Of a stretch of 64,000 nt of DNA, positions 35,376-44,931 are shown piece by piece; the first letter of the stretch is position 1; each line of letters opens with the position of its first letter. The notes below the pieces were generated by a model that saw only the letters and a list, made by a program, of their open reading frames with translations, was not told the DNA's origin and did no database searches. A program made the translations under genes and the position numbers. Origin of the DNA: DATJSN01 sp035504095 (GTDB taxonomy: Bacteria > Planctomycetota > Phycisphaerae > WQYP01); NCBI GenBank assembly GCA_035504095.1, contig DATJSN010000001.1, positions 55,100-119,099 on the forward strand. The letters run 5' to 3'.

Positions 35376-35420
35376 GAGTTGGGCACAGATTATAGTGGAC
35401 AGAGAAAAGGGAATGGAAAG
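35356..35420. repeat. GGGAATAGGG-type intergenic repeat
   Basis: The stretch reads GGAGGGAATAGGGAATAGG and continues to GAGAAAAGGGAATGG. Related words occur at 57512-57538 (reverse orientation) and near 30575-30590. Its start lies inside the 3' end of the sigma-factor gene, so the last few residues of that protein and its stop codon come from the repeat. Function unknown. Confidence 0.45.
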
Positions 35421-35454
35421 CGTCGTGACGAGCACGTCGGCTCAATAACAAATG

Positions 35455-35483
35455 AAAAACCGCCGGGTACAACCCGGCGGTTT
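35455..35483 (-). terminator. intrinsic terminator of the rplM-rpsI operon
   Basis: A perfect 12-base-pair stem (35457-35468 with 35472-35483, core CCGCCGGGT/ACCCGGCGG) has a three-base loop. Read on the minus strand it is followed by a run of T, 36 bases past the rpsI stop. This is a strong Rho-independent terminator. On the plus strand a weaker T-rich tail also follows, so it could serve both directions, including the sigma-factor gene. Confidence 0.9.
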
Positions 35484-35518
35484 GTATTTTCAGATAATCC
35501 AAATCGAATTTGGATCTT

Positions 35519-35992
35519 TTAACGTTTGCTGAACTGGAAGGCACGGCGTGCGCCGCGGAGGCCGTACTTCTTGCGTTCCTTCATGCGGCTGTCGCGCGTC
35601 AGGCAGCCGGCTTCCTGCAACGGCTTGCGCAACGCGGCGTCGTAAAGCGAAATCGCCCGGCCCATGCCCTGAACGATGGCGCCCGCTTGGCCGGTGTGGC
35701 CGCCGCCCTGAACGGTGACGAAAATGTCGAATTTGCCGGCCATATTGGCCGCGGCAAGAGGTGCATTGACGTATTGGCGATCTTTGGCTTCGGTGAAAAA
35801 TTTATCGACGTTGCGGTCATTGATCAGAAATTTGCCTTCACCAGGCGTGATGCGAACCCGTGCGACCGATTTTTTGCGCCGGCCCGTGCCCCAGTAAAAG
35901 GTTTTTCCGCCGACACTCACCACGCTGCGCCGGACGACGTTGGTTGCCGGCGTTTCGGCGGCGGGTGCGGAAGTGGTTGTTGATTCAATCAT
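35519..35992 (-). CDS. rpsI: ribosomal protein S9 (uS9)
   Basis: This 157-residue protein has the S9 core TGRRKKSVARVRI, a KDRQYVNAPLAA segment and GGGHTGQAGAI. Its C-terminus, RMKERKKYGLRGARRA then QFSKR, reaches the P-site of the 30S subunit. An extra N-terminal stretch of about 25 Ser/Thr/Ala residues exceeds the usual length. GAGG before ATG 35992 fixes the start; longer open frame upstream is not S9-like. It follows rplM by 47 bases in the universal rplM-rpsI order. Confidence 0.97.
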   Translation of the reverse strand: MIESTTTSAPAAETPATNVVRRSVVSVGGKTFYWGTGRRKKSVARVRITPGEGKFLINDRNVDKFFTEAKDRQYVNAPLAAANMAGKFDIFVTVQGGGHTGQAGAIVQGMGRAISLYDAALRKPLQEAGCLTRDSRMKERKKYGLRGARRAFQFSKR

Positions 35993-36039
35993 TAAAAAAC
36001 CTCGCATATTCATCGGCCGCAATTTACAGGCCGATATGA

Positions 36040-36519
36040 TCAGAGCTGCAATGCCTCCGGTTGCTGGGCGGAATGGGGATGATCGGCATCGCGATAACAT
36101 TTGAGTTTGGAGAGCATCTGCAGGCCCATCTTGGTTTTAGGCATCATACGACGGACTGCCATGCGAAAAAGTGTATTGGGATGATCGGCCAGAAAATCCC
36201 GCATCGATTTGACTTTGCGTCCGCCGGGATAATAGGTGTAGTAATCGTATTCGCGCTGGGCGAGTTTGCGTCCGGATACTTTTAATTTGCTGGTGTTGAT
36301 CACCACGATGAAATCGCCGGTATCAACGGTGGGCGTGTAAATCGGCTTGTGCTTACCCATCAGGCGGACGGCCACAGCGCTGGCCAGACGGCCCAGAGTC
36401 TTATCGGCAGCGTCCACGATGTACCAGCGATTATCGGTATGACCCACGCGGGCCAGCGTAGTGCGCCCGGCAGAACGGGCGATACGACGGGGAGGTTTAA
36501 TGGTTGCAGTTGCGCTCAT
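36040..36519 (-). CDS. rplM: ribosomal protein L13 (uL13)
   Basis: This 159-residue protein has RWYIVDAADKTLGRLAS, then AVRLMGKHKPIYTP and GDFIVVINTSKLKVSG, and the YPGGRKVKSMRDFLADHP and AVRRMMPKTKMGLQML blocks. It is slightly longer than the usual 142 residues, with a basic N-terminal tail of about 25 residues. AAAGGA precedes the ATG. It is the first gene of the rplM-rpsI operon; the operon promoter should lie in 36520-36620. In E. coli L13 also autoregulates its operon, but no leader structure is clear here. Confidence 0.97.
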   Translation of the reverse strand: MSATATIKPPRRIARSAGRTTLARVGHTDNRWYIVDAADKTLGRLASAVAVRLMGKHKPIYTPTVDTGDFIVVINTSKLKVSGRKLAQREYDYYTYYPGGRKVKSMRDFLADHPNTLFRMAVRRMMPKTKMGLQMLSKLKCYRDADHPHSAQQPEALQL

Positions 36520-36623
36520 GTTTTCCTTTAAGTTTTATGGCAATTCACACGGTCTAATTAGTTAAAAACTCGTTTCCTCGACCGCCGTGGGAATCCATAA
36601 GTTTACGAAAATGGGGATAAAAG

Positions 36624-37310
36624 TCAATTCGCCGGCCTTTCGACCGCCGGCTTGACCATTCGGACCGCCATAATCTGAAAACGGCCCTGGAATTTCTCAT
36701 ACGTTTGGGGAGTCAGCAAATCCCGGATTTTTTCGGATACCGGAATCTGCAGAATTTTGTCTATTTTAAATCCCGCGTCGTCCAAAGCGATAAAATAATC
36801 GCCCGGAGTATGATGAAAAATATCCGTCTGCAGGGAGAGAATAGATTCCGGCGGCGAACGCAGTTCATAACCTTCCCACGTCATCGACGCATGTGTAACC
36901 GAAATAACCGCCCGTCCGCCGGGCTTGAGAATCCGGAAAAATTCCTTTATGGGCGGTCCCAGCACCGGCAGATGTTCGGCGACCTGAGCGCATAAAATAG
37001 CATCGAATTCCCGGTCGACGAACGGCAGCGAGGAGGATAGATCTACGGCGCGGAACTCCACGCCGGGGTTTTTACTTCGCGCCGAAGCAAGCATGTTGGG
37101 GGAAAAATCGATTCCCACGACGCGTGCGCCGGCCCGGATCAGCGCCGGAATATAACGTCCGGTGCCGCAGCCGGCGTCGAGAATTTTTTCACCCGCCTGG
37201 GGAGCGAGCAATGCCAGTATGTCGTCGAATTCCAGTTTGGTATGGGGATGTGGATCGGCGTCATATTGATGCGCCCAGCGATCGTAAGCCTGGCGTGTCT
37301 TTTGAGTCAT
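36624..37310 (-). CDS. class I SAM-dependent methyltransferase
   Basis: This 228-residue protein has the SAM-binding motif ILDAGCGTGRYIPAL, acidic post-I strand VVGIDFS and FDAILCAQVAEHLP, and an LKPGGRAVISV motif III. It is similar in layout to UbiE/COQ5-like or small-molecule methyltransferases, but the acceptor cannot be determined. It lies 21 bases after the large candidate PEPCK gene on the same strand, so it may be co-transcribed. The spacer from its stop to rplM is about 105 bases and shows no terminator. Confidence 0.87.
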   Translation of the reverse strand: MTQKTRQAYDRWAHQYDADPHPHTKLEFDDILALLAPQAGEKILDAGCGTGRYIPALIRAGARVVGIDFSPNMLASARSKNPGVEFRAVDLSSSLPFVDREFDAILCAQVAEHLPVLGPPIKEFFRILKPGGRAVISVTHASMTWEGYELRSPPESILSLQTDIFHHTPGDYFIALDDAGFKIDKILQIPVSEKIRDLLTPQTYEKFQGRFQIMAVRMVKPAVERPAN

Positions 37311-37331
37311 GGTGGTTCACCAGTCGGGAGA

Positions 37332-40300
37332 TTATATCGACGGCTCGGCCCCGATGGTTCCCACCAAATGTTTGACATATTCCGGATCGCTCACCCGGGC
37401 AAATTGAGATTCGGCTTCGGCAAGCCTGGCTTGCATTTCCAAATGGCCGCTTCCACTTTCACTGCCCGATTCGTCGATAAAGGCCTGCACGCTTTGAATG
37501 TGCCGTTTCCATAGGGCAATGTCGCGCTCTTGTTTGGTCTTCAGCCGGTCGTGATACCACTGGCTGCTGAGCAAATAATCACGGGTAAACATGGCGCGAA
37601 TATCGGGGTGATGAACGTCTTTACCCTCATAATTGCCGTGGGCCATGATGTGCAAGAGCGCCTTGAGCGGAGGGCAGGCCGTTTCGACTGAACCATCCTC
37701 AAAATATCCCAAGGCCACGCGCTGCTGGGTTTGCACAATGTTCATAATGCCGTCGACATAAACATCCATACTTTGACTTTCAGGCTTGAGCATGGCCAAA
37801 TCAAAAATGCGGGCTGGATTGTCAAAAATTCGGCCGAGGAACGTACGCATGAACTTGGCAGTGATGCGATAGCCGAGACGGCTGGCGGGCACCGGACCGT
37901 CCTTGTAAAGAAAATCATGAAGCTTTTCCAAATGGCCATTGGTAATCAGAAATTCCGGCTCGCGTTCGTGAGGATGCAAACGGCACCATAGTTCCGGGAT
38001 CAGCAGGCTGATGTCGTGATCGACACGGCAATTCGGGCCGACATAACCAGCGGCGGTGGAAAATCCACCCAGACCAGTGAGTATGTAGCTGACCAGCGCG
38101 GCGTTGAGATCGGCGGTGGTTTGCAGGGCATTAAAGGGCCCTTTGGTCATGGCGCCTTCGCTGCCAGCGCCGGTGGTAGAAGGACTTTTTCCGGTGAGGC
38201 TGGAAATAAAATCCATGAACAGTTCAGGCAATTCCTGGTAATGAATAGGGTTAAATACAGCCAGAGCACGTATGCCGGATTCGGGATCGGGCGGATTATT
38301 GCGCCGCCCTAGCAAAACTGCGTGAACAGGAAAGGCGATGGTGGTTGTCAACGGCAGCGCTCGCGCCAGGCGGACGCCTATCTGGGCGACATAAGTGTCG
38401 AGCGGTTTGGCCAGGTCGGTGCGGAATTGCAAATAGCGCGGATTTTTTGATGGCTTACCGCCAATAAGCCGGGGATGGGCGGACGAAACCACATAACCAT
38501 CGCCGGCGTTGGCGGCCTGGGTGAGCAATTCTTTCATTGGAGGCGTGTAGCCGTCGAATTCGGTGATACGTCCGACAATTTCTCGTATTGCATGTGTGTC
38601 GAGCGGTTCGAAATTAGAGAGAAAGTTGTCTTTTTGCGCCAGGTCCGACTCGGTCTGCTTATCCAGGCCGGGGTGAATGGCGTCATCAGGGCGCTGGAAG
38701 AGCCGTTGTTCAACGTTGGTCACCAGCTTCAGGCTCGGTCCGGACAGGCCGAACGGTTTGGAATGGATCCAGGAAACCGGCAGGGTAACCGAAGCGGAGA
38801 TGTCGTCTTCCATCTGGATTTTGGCGGCCGGGAAAAAATCCTGGCGGACTTTAAACGTGCGCCACGCTCCATCGGGCAGCAGGCCGACGCGCAAATAGGT
38901 GCCGCCGACTTTACGGTTGTCCATCTTGAGTTCATGGCCCTGTTCGCCGTTGATGATGTCGACGGAAAAATGTTTGCGCCAGTCGTCGCCCCATTCCCGT
39001 TTGTAAAGGCGCTTGATCAGAAACACCAGCGCCAGAATGTCGCTGTGAATTGAACTGAGCCAGTGGTTGTACTCATCGGTGTAATCAGCAGTGGGGGTGA
39101 GCAGTTTGATCACGCTGCCCAGCGACCGCTCCAGACTCAAAATCGGACGGCTGGGTATTTGATCGTAATCGTGCGGCGCTTTGCCCGGTTTCCAACGAAC
39201 GCTGTGATCTTTGAGCAGTATTGCTTCAACCTGGTCCAGATCGTGCTGCAGATTCCCCACATAAATCGGGCCGTAGATCATGTAATCAGAAAGACTTTTG
39301 CTGATTTCGCTTTTGCCGCCGCCGCTGACCGTACATGGTTTGTGGCAGAAAACGCCTTCCGCGGAAGTTACAACGAGGCGAAAACGACCGGTTCCCGGAT
39401 GCCGGCTCAGATAGACTTTCTGGCCGGACGGTGTCAGGTAAATATTGTCTGCCAGCAGGGGCAGGCTCTGCTCTTTGTCGTCGGTTTTCCATTGGATTTG
39501 CAGTGAGTGTAGATCCATGTGGGCGTCTTCGGGCAGATAAATAACATTGGGATGCAGTTTGTCCACGGCATAACCGGTGGGCGAAACGTCCATGATCGGG
39601 GCGTAGTCGCGAACCACATCGGCAAAGGTCCGCCGATTCCAATATTTTTCATGCTGCACAAATTCATTGCCCAGGCTGTAGCTGGGATAGGCTACTGCGC
39701 CGCCGGCGTGTTCTTCTTCAGCGTTGCCCATCAGGTTGGCGGCAAAACTGATCTGAGTTTTAACTTCCTTTTTGCAATAACCGTAATAATTGTCAGCGAT
39801 CAGGGTAACTATAACGCCCGCGGAACTGCGGCAGCAGACTTTGAACGCGGAGCCGCCGTTATATAGTTCATCCGGAGTTTTCCAGCACATGCCGTCGCGG
39901 CGCTGCCGCTCCGTGGCGTCTTTAAACTCTGGCAGGCCGAGTTGTTTTTTGGTCAGGCTGACCAGGTGCGGTGCCAGGATGACACAGCCCGTGTGCCCGG
40001 TCCAGTGATAAACGTCCAGGCCGGCGTCGTTTTCCGGCAATACAGGATCACCGGCGTTGCCGAAAATCGATTCGACAAAGTCCAGATTGCTTACGAGGCT
40101 GCCAGGTGCAAAGAAGCGGCACTCCATGGTTTTTTGCGGGCTGGTGGCGGGAATTTCCGGAACGACAATGGGCCGGAGCAATAATGAACAGAAAATTTCC
40201 ACCGGGTGCGCGGCGTCGGCCGTATAGGGCAGCAATAAAAACTGGCGCGGTGGATTAACCGCGTGGCGGAACAAGGCTGCAAAAACGTGCGCGGAGACCG

Positions 40301-40781
40301 CGATTTTGTCCGCCGGAACCGGCAGGCCGCAGTCCGCGATGTGGAACGTTCCCTGCGTGGTGCGCCGGTCGCTGCGCGGATTGTGCAATACGCCGTTGCG
40401 CACGCGATAACTTGTAAGCAGATTGCTTTCAAAATGATCACGACCTTCAGGAAATGAAAGCTCCCGTGACAGTCCCGGTTCATCGAGGCTCAGCGTGGAC
40501 GACGGCAGGCGCAATGGTTCTCGAAGATTCAGTGGCGCAAATAATTCGGCGAGAAAGGTTTCGATGCGGCGGTCGGCCGGACAACGGTAATGGCGGAGCA
40601 GTAGGCTCTTCTGGCGGAAATTAGCCAAAAGACCGGAGGCAAGATGTTCCAGTCCGTCGCCCTGAGTGTTTTGCTCATCGGATGTAAAACCGAGCGCCTG
40701 AAACTTCAGACGGATAAAGCGGTCGATGGCGGCGCGACCATTGGCGGCGGTGGGGCTTTTTTGAGTACCGACGTGCGACAT
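37332..40781 (-). CDS. candidate PPi-type phosphoenolpyruvate carboxykinase, 1149 residues
   Basis: This is a very large soluble protein with no signal peptide or membrane segment. The visible landmarks are a strand-rich middle with NNYYGYCKKEVKTQ-type residues (ADNYYGYCKKEVKTQISFAA), EEEHAGGAVAYPSYSLG, a P-loop-like TVSGGGKSEISKSL (Ser486-Lys490) and YGPIYVGNLQHDLDQVEAIL. From memory these resemble the roughly 1100-1200-residue pyrophosphate-dependent PEPCK family described from Entamoeba and Propionibacterium, which interconverts PEP plus CO2 plus phosphate and oxaloacetate plus PPi. Length and the single-chain layout agree. I cannot align it here, so the call is tentative. The C-terminal 60 residues are coiled-coil-like. 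The methyltransferase gene follows 21 bases downstream. Confidence 0.5.
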   Translation of the reverse strand: MSHVGTQKSPTAANGRAAIDRFIRLKFQALGFTSDEQNTQGDGLEHLASGLLANFRQKSLLLRHYRCPADRRIETFLAELFAPLNLREPLRLPSSTLSLDEPGLSRELSFPEGRDHFESNLLTSYRVRNGVLHNPRSDRRTTQGTFHIADCGLPVPADKIAVSAHVFAALFRHAVNPPRQFLLLPYTADAAHPVEIFCSLLLRPIVVPEIPATSPQKTMECRFFAPGSLVSNLDFVESIFGNAGDPVLPENDAGLDVYHWTGHTGCVILAPHLVSLTKKQLGLPEFKDATERQRRDGMCWKTPDELYNGGSAFKVCCRSSAGVIVTLIADNYYGYCKKEVKTQISFAANLMGNAEEEHAGGAVAYPSYSLGNEFVQHEKYWNRRTFADVVRDYAPIMDVSPTGYAVDKLHPNVIYLPEDAHMDLHSLQIQWKTDDKEQSLPLLADNIYLTPSGQKVYLSRHPGTGRFRLVVTSAEGVFCHKPCTVSGGGKSEISKSLSDYMIYGPIYVGNLQHDLDQVEAILLKDHSVRWKPGKAPHDYDQIPSRPILSLERSLGSVIKLLTPTADYTDEYNHWLSSIHSDILALVFLIKRLYKREWGDDWRKHFSVDIINGEQGHELKMDNRKVGGTYLRVGLLPDGAWRTFKVRQDFFPAAKIQMEDDISASVTLPVSWIHSKPFGLSGPSLKLVTNVEQRLFQRPDDAIHPGLDKQTESDLAQKDNFLSNFEPLDTHAIREIVGRITEFDGYTPPMKELLTQAANAGDGYVVSSAHPRLIGGKPSKNPRYLQFRTDLAKPLDTYVAQIGVRLARALPLTTTIAFPVHAVLLGRRNNPPDPESGIRALAVFNPIHYQELPELFMDFISSLTGKSPSTTGAGSEGAMTKGPFNALQTTADLNAALVSYILTGLGGFSTAAGYVGPNCRVDHDISLLIPELWCRLHPHEREPEFLITNGHLEKLHDFLYKDGPVPASRLGYRITAKFMRTFLGRIFDNPARIFDLAMLKPESQSMDVYVDGIMNIVQTQQRVALGYFEDGSVETACPPLKALLHIMAHGNYEGKDVHHPDIRAMFTRDYLLSSQWYHDRLKTKQERDIALWKRHIQSVQAFIDESGSESGSGHLEMQARLAEAESQFARVSDPEYVKHLVGTIGAEPSI

Positions 40782-40870
40782 GAATTAAGAGCCTCTAACA
40801 ACTCTGACCCTCGTAAACCGTTTGAATGCCCTTCGCCGTTGGGGAAATATAGCCGATTTTAAAGTTAAAA

Positions 40871-41122
40871 TCACGAGGTTTTTGTGGGGGATTCTTCTGG
40901 CGGCGGAGTTTGTGGTGGAATCTGCGGAATATCCTGAAAATGGCCCCAAATAAGAAAAAAAATGATAATACCGCAGGTGGTTGCTCCGGAAAGCTGCACA
41001 GCCCAGTCCATGGTGCTGCGCGGCGGCGCCAGATAATGGACGCTTAAAAACAGCGTGGCGATTCCCGCTAAAAGCGCCGCAGTGGTGGAAACCACATTGC
41101 AGATTATCCTGCGTTTATTCAT
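40871..41122 (-). CDS. small two-helix membrane protein
   Basis: This 83-residue protein has two hydrophobic segments (about residues 7-30 and 42-62) and a Pro-rich, acidic tail (IPPQTPPPEESPTKTS). ATG 41122 is chosen; the TTG at 41143 is the alternative. It sits 40 bases downstream of the S41 protease gene and is not recognised as a family. It could be a membrane partner, but nothing supports a specific role. Confidence 0.5.
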   Translation of the reverse strand: MNKRRIICNVVSTTAALLAGIATLFLSVHYLAPPRSTMDWAVQLSGATTCGIIIFFLIWGHFQDIPQIPPQTPPPEESPTKTS

Positions 41123-41162
41123 CTTGCGCGACGTCCCCCTCAAGCCCGAAATTCAGAGGCTC

Positions 41163-43442
41163 TTAGTTCGAATCCGTTTGCACCAGTTGCAGGCGCATCA
41201 GCATTAAAGCAGTATCCAACTGGGTATCGAACGTTTCCTCTCCCCCCGGACCGGTTGGCTGAGTTGCCGGCCGGGTGGTGGGAGCAGTATTTTTACCAGG
41301 AATAATGTCGTTGGCCAGCCAGGTTATCTCAAGACGATCCAATTGTCCCGGAGAAAACGGAACCCTGACATCCGGTTGCACGCCCCATTTAACGGCATAA
41401 GGCTGGCGTTGAATACTCTCGCCGTTGGGCAGGTAGTAGTTGGCCATGGTCAATTTCATCATGGCGGTTTGGTCATCGTCGAGGAAAATCTGGTTCTGTA
41501 CGAGTCCCTTGCCGAAGCTCTGGTGACCGACGATCAGCGCGCGATGTAAATCGTGCATGGCGCCGCTGAAAATTTCCGAGGCGCTGGCACTGTTCTGATT
41601 GATCAGAAGAATCATCGGTATATCGGGCGGCAAAACCGGCGCGCCGTCCGCGGATTGAACATCCAATGGGTCGCTGCGTCCGCGAGTGGACACGATGGTC
41701 CCTTCGGTGAGGAACATGTCACAGATGCGGATACAGGTTTCCAGTAAGCCGCCGGGATTATCCCGCAGGTCAATGATGATACCCCGAACGTGCTGTTGCA
41801 TGAGCACGTCCAAAACCGAGAGCAATTCGTCCGCGGTGTCGCCCTGGAACTGTATGATGTGAATGTAGGCGATGCCATATTGGGGATCGATCATATAATT
41901 CCAGTCGTTGGTTGATGGATCGCGGGAAATACCGGTTATGGAAACTTCGTGAATTTCGGCGCGTTTTAAAGGCATGATAATCAGATTGGGATTTGTACCC
42001 CGCCGGATACCCAGCGTAACCATCGTGCCGGATTTACCGGTGATTTCATCGACCGCCTGGTCGACCGTGATGCCCAGAGTGCTTTTGCCATCCACGGTGG
42101 CGATGATGTCGCCGGGCTGAATGCCGGCTTCGTAAGCCGGCGAGCCGCTCAACGGGGTTACGACGGATAACCAGCCGTTGCGTATTTCGATCTGAATACC
42201 TACTCCGCTGAAACTTCCCTGAATCTGCTTCATGAACTCGGCCAATTCGCTGGGCCAGAAAACTTCGGAAAACGGATCCAGTTCGCTCATGGCGCCGTCG
42301 GTGAATTCCTTGACCAGAACGATGACGGGAATATTCACCGTTTGCATGTCGCTGCGCACAAGACTCGTCCACATGTCGATAAGATCATTAGAGTTCATCG
42401 GTGTGGAAGATTCCGCCACGGCGGTCTGGTTATCAATTTCGGCGAGAAATTGCGCGCGCTGCACGGGATCGTTAAGACCGCTGAAGCTGTCCGCCAAAGT
42501 GGGGGTGTTCACCAGCAGCCGCAAAGCGGTCAGGCCGCCGGTGGCCAGCTTGTTGTAACTAATCGCCTTGACGTAATAATCAAACGTTTGTTCGAGCGCC
42601 TCGAACATCATATCTTCGCGTATACCCTCGAGCGTGGTCTGCCATGTGGGGAAATTCGGCATTTGCGGATGAAAAGCATCCTGATAGTTCAGTGGTACAT
42701 GCGACGCACCGATGGTAGCGGAAGGCTGGGAAGTCGGGGGCTTGTTACCCGGATGAACGGCGCTGGGTTGAGTGGACGGCTGAGTGGTTTGGGAAACGGA
42801 CTGATCGAAGCTTTCCTGCATCGCATAAAGCTGGGACGGCGTATATGTACTCAGCATGGTAATGCGGCTGGTGATCTGCTGAAGCTGATCGTGGAAACGC
42901 ATGGAAATCGAGTAAATCGAGTTCAGAGTGTCATAAAGTTCAAACTCTTCGAGCCAATGTTGATTGGCATCATCGGAGGCGGCCTGGGCGGCTATTTTGT
43001 CCGTGATATCTTTTACCCAGAAAAGCTGCAAAAAGGCTGACTGATCCGGCGCCGCTTCATACGCGGCGTATAATTCCCCGGCAGCACCGATGTAATCATT
43101 CTTTTTGATGCTACCCTGGGCCGCCTGAGAGGCTTTGGTGAATAGTTTTTGCGCATCAGCAGCCTGCTGTTGCATCACCTGGACATATTCTTTTCGCCAT
43201 TGATCGATCTGTGTTGTCATCGGATCATCGCCCGGCGGGGGGGTAAGCGCTGCCAGGCCAACGATGTCCTGCATGCGGACCATTGAACCCACTTTTTCCA
43301 GGTAACCGGTCGCATTAAGCGTTGAATCCGGTGCGACGGACTGCGGGCTGGATACGGGCCATGCCGCGGAGGGAGCCAGGAGGCAGGCCACAAAAAAAAC
43401 AATACCGGCTGAACTACGCAGGAGAAACGAACGAGAAATCAT
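41163..43442 (-). CDS. C-terminal processing peptidase, S41 family with PDZ domain
   Basis: This roughly 759-residue exported protease has a signal peptide (MISRSFLLRSS, hydrophobic core, LAPSAAWPV). A long helical N-terminal region (about 30-370) contains a Pro/Ser/Thr/Gln-rich spacer (about 225-255). A PDZ domain follows (GDIIATVDGKSTLGI-type), then the S41 fold: IIDLRDNPGGLLE, LLINQNSASASEIFSGAM with the nucleophile Ser, and HQSFGKGLVQ with the general-base Lys. In the family it trims C-termini of periplasmic proteins such as lipoproteins or photosystem precursors. The 350-residue N-terminal part is unusual in size. GTG 43487 is the alternative start. It may be co-transcribed with the small downstream gene. 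Confidence 0.88.
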   Translation of the reverse strand: MISRSFLLRSSAGIVFFVACLLAPSAAWPVSSPQSVAPDSTLNATGYLEKVGSMVRMQDIVGLAALTPPPGDDPMTTQIDQWRKEYVQVMQQQAADAQKLFTKASQAAQGSIKKNDYIGAAGELYAAYEAAPDQSAFLQLFWVKDITDKIAAQAASDDANQHWLEEFELYDTLNSIYSISMRFHDQLQQITSRITMLSTYTPSQLYAMQESFDQSVSQTTQPSTQPSAVHPGNKPPTSQPSATIGASHVPLNYQDAFHPQMPNFPTWQTTLEGIREDMMFEALEQTFDYYVKAISYNKLATGGLTALRLLVNTPTLADSFSGLNDPVQRAQFLAEIDNQTAVAESSTPMNSNDLIDMWTSLVRSDMQTVNIPVIVLVKEFTDGAMSELDPFSEVFWPSELAEFMKQIQGSFSGVGIQIEIRNGWLSVVTPLSGSPAYEAGIQPGDIIATVDGKSTLGITVDQAVDEITGKSGTMVTLGIRRGTNPNLIIMPLKRAEIHEVSITGISRDPSTNDWNYMIDPQYGIAYIHIIQFQGDTADELLSVLDVLMQQHVRGIIIDLRDNPGGLLETCIRICDMFLTEGTIVSTRGRSDPLDVQSADGAPVLPPDIPMILLINQNSASASEIFSGAMHDLHRALIVGHQSFGKGLVQNQIFLDDDQTAMMKLTMANYYLPNGESIQRQPYAVKWGVQPDVRVPFSPGQLDRLEITWLANDIIPGKNTAPTTRPATQPTGPGGEETFDTQLDTALMLMRLQLVQTDSN

Positions 43443-43548
43443 CAAAAACACCAATCCGGAAAGAACCAGGTAAAGCACAGATGGCACACGCCAAGACCAT
43501 CATCTTACGTATTCCACTAAACAAGGGTCAAGCAGACCAATTTTTGTC

Positions 43549-44910
43549 TCATGGCAACTCATTTGAATCAACCTTCGACGCAGCCGTTTTTCCCCGATGG
43601 CCGCGCACCAACAGGCGTATCGGGATTTCCTTTAGTATAGTTCGCTGGCGAAGCTGCCGGATGAAAAACCGGCGGTATTCCTCAGTAATAAGCCGCGGAT
43701 GGTTTACAAACAGCACGATGGTCGGCGGGTTAATGTCGATCTGCGTGGCATAGTAAACCTTGACCATTTTTCCTTCCGCGTTGCTGGGACCACGCTGCCG
43801 GAGAATCTCTTCCACCGCTTGATTGAGCTGGCCGGTGCTCAGCCGCGTCGAAGCCTGCTGATGCAGGCCGAACGCCAGCCGTACGGTTTCGGCCACATTT
43901 TGGTCGTTTTTGGCGCTCATAAACGTCATGGGAACGTAATCCAGGTTGGGAAATATCTTTTCTATGTACCGGCTGTATTGGCTCGGTTCGGCGGATGAGC
44001 CGACTAGGTCCCATTTATTGATGACGATCAATACGGGTTTAAACTCCGCCGTGATATAGGCCGCGAGTTTTTTATCCACGTCGCCGGATTCAGTAACGGC
44101 GTCGATCATCAGCAACACCACGTTCGCCCGCCGGATGGAACGCTGCGCGCGATGAAAACTGTAAAATTCGATATCGGCGGCCCGCATGCGCGATTTTTTT
44201 CTTACGCCTGCGGTGTCGATGACCACAATTGTTTTTCCGTCAAATTCCACGTGCACGTCGACGCTGTCGCGCGTTGTACCGGGAGTTTCAGAAACAATCA
44301 CGCGCCGGCTGCCCGCAAGGGCATTAATCAACGTGCTTTTGCCGGCGTTGCGCCGTCCCACAACGGCGAGTTTAAGTTCCGGTTCGGTTGCCGCCTCAAT
44401 CTGAGCCAGTGCGCCCAGATTGGCCGCAATCGCATCGAGCAATTCCTGTTTACCACGATTCTGGGTGCACGAAACGTTGATTCCTTCGCCAAAACCCAGG
44501 GGAAAGAAATCCGCCTCCAGTGTTTTCATCGATGCAGAATCAATTTTATTGATGATCAACAGCACTGGTTTAGAGCTCTGGCGTAGGAGACGGGCGACTT
44601 CGGTATCCAATGCCACAAGGCCGCTGCGCGCATCGACTACGAATAAAAGCAAGTTCGCTGATTCGATGGCCTGGCGTATCTGGTCTTCGATTTCTCCGGT
44701 CAGATTATCCGGGTCTTTAATTCCATAGCCGCCTGTATCGGTGAGTTCAAACCAGACGCCGTCGTGCTCGATCGGGGTGGATATGCGGTCACGCGTTACA
44801 CCCGCGGTGGGATCAACGATGGATATGCGCCGGCCCGCGAGGAAATTGAGCAAGCTCGACTTGCCCACATTGGGGCGGCCGACGATAGCAACATTGGGCG
44901 GATGGTTCAT
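43549..44910 (-). CDS. der: ribosome-assembly GTPase Der (EngA)
   Basis: The 453-residue protein has two G domains followed by a KH-like C-terminal domain. Domain 1 (4 to about 165): GRPNVGKSSLLN, DTGGYG and NKID. Domain 2 (about 185-360): GRRNAGKSTLINAL, TPGTTRD, DTAGV and NKWDLV. The second P-loop reads RRNAGKS rather than the commoner RPNVGKS. Der is essential for 50S subunit maturation. The protein ends KTAASKVDSNELP after a short basic stretch. It lies 21 bases from the secA stop on the same strand; the two may share a transcript. Confidence 0.96.
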   Translation of the reverse strand: MNHPPNVAIVGRPNVGKSSLLNFLAGRRISIVDPTAGVTRDRISTPIEHDGVWFELTDTGGYGIKDPDNLTGEIEDQIRQAIESANLLLFVVDARSGLVALDTEVARLLRQSSKPVLLIINKIDSASMKTLEADFFPLGFGEGINVSCTQNRGKQELLDAIAANLGALAQIEAATEPELKLAVVGRRNAGKSTLINALAGSRRVIVSETPGTTRDSVDVHVEFDGKTIVVIDTAGVRKKSRMRAADIEFYSFHRAQRSIRRANVVLLMIDAVTESGDVDKKLAAYITAEFKPVLIVINKWDLVGSSAEPSQYSRYIEKIFPNLDYVPMTFMSAKNDQNVAETVRLAFGLHQQASTRLSTGQLNQAVEEILRQRGPSNAEGKMVKVYYATQIDINPPTIVLFVNHPRLITEEYRRFFIRQLRQRTILKEIPIRLLVRGHRGKTAASKVDSNELP

Positions 44911-44931
44911 GGTGGAGTCTCTTAGAGGCCC

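Noticed and set aside
35510..35983. 157-residue plus-strand open frame
   Set aside because: It is antisense to rpsI, and the ribosomal protein reading is secure.
43549..44910. Second Der P-loop variant RRNAGKS as a loss of function
   Set aside because: The Gly-Lys-Ser core and the other G motifs are intact, so GTPase function is expected; the change is outside the catalytic residues.
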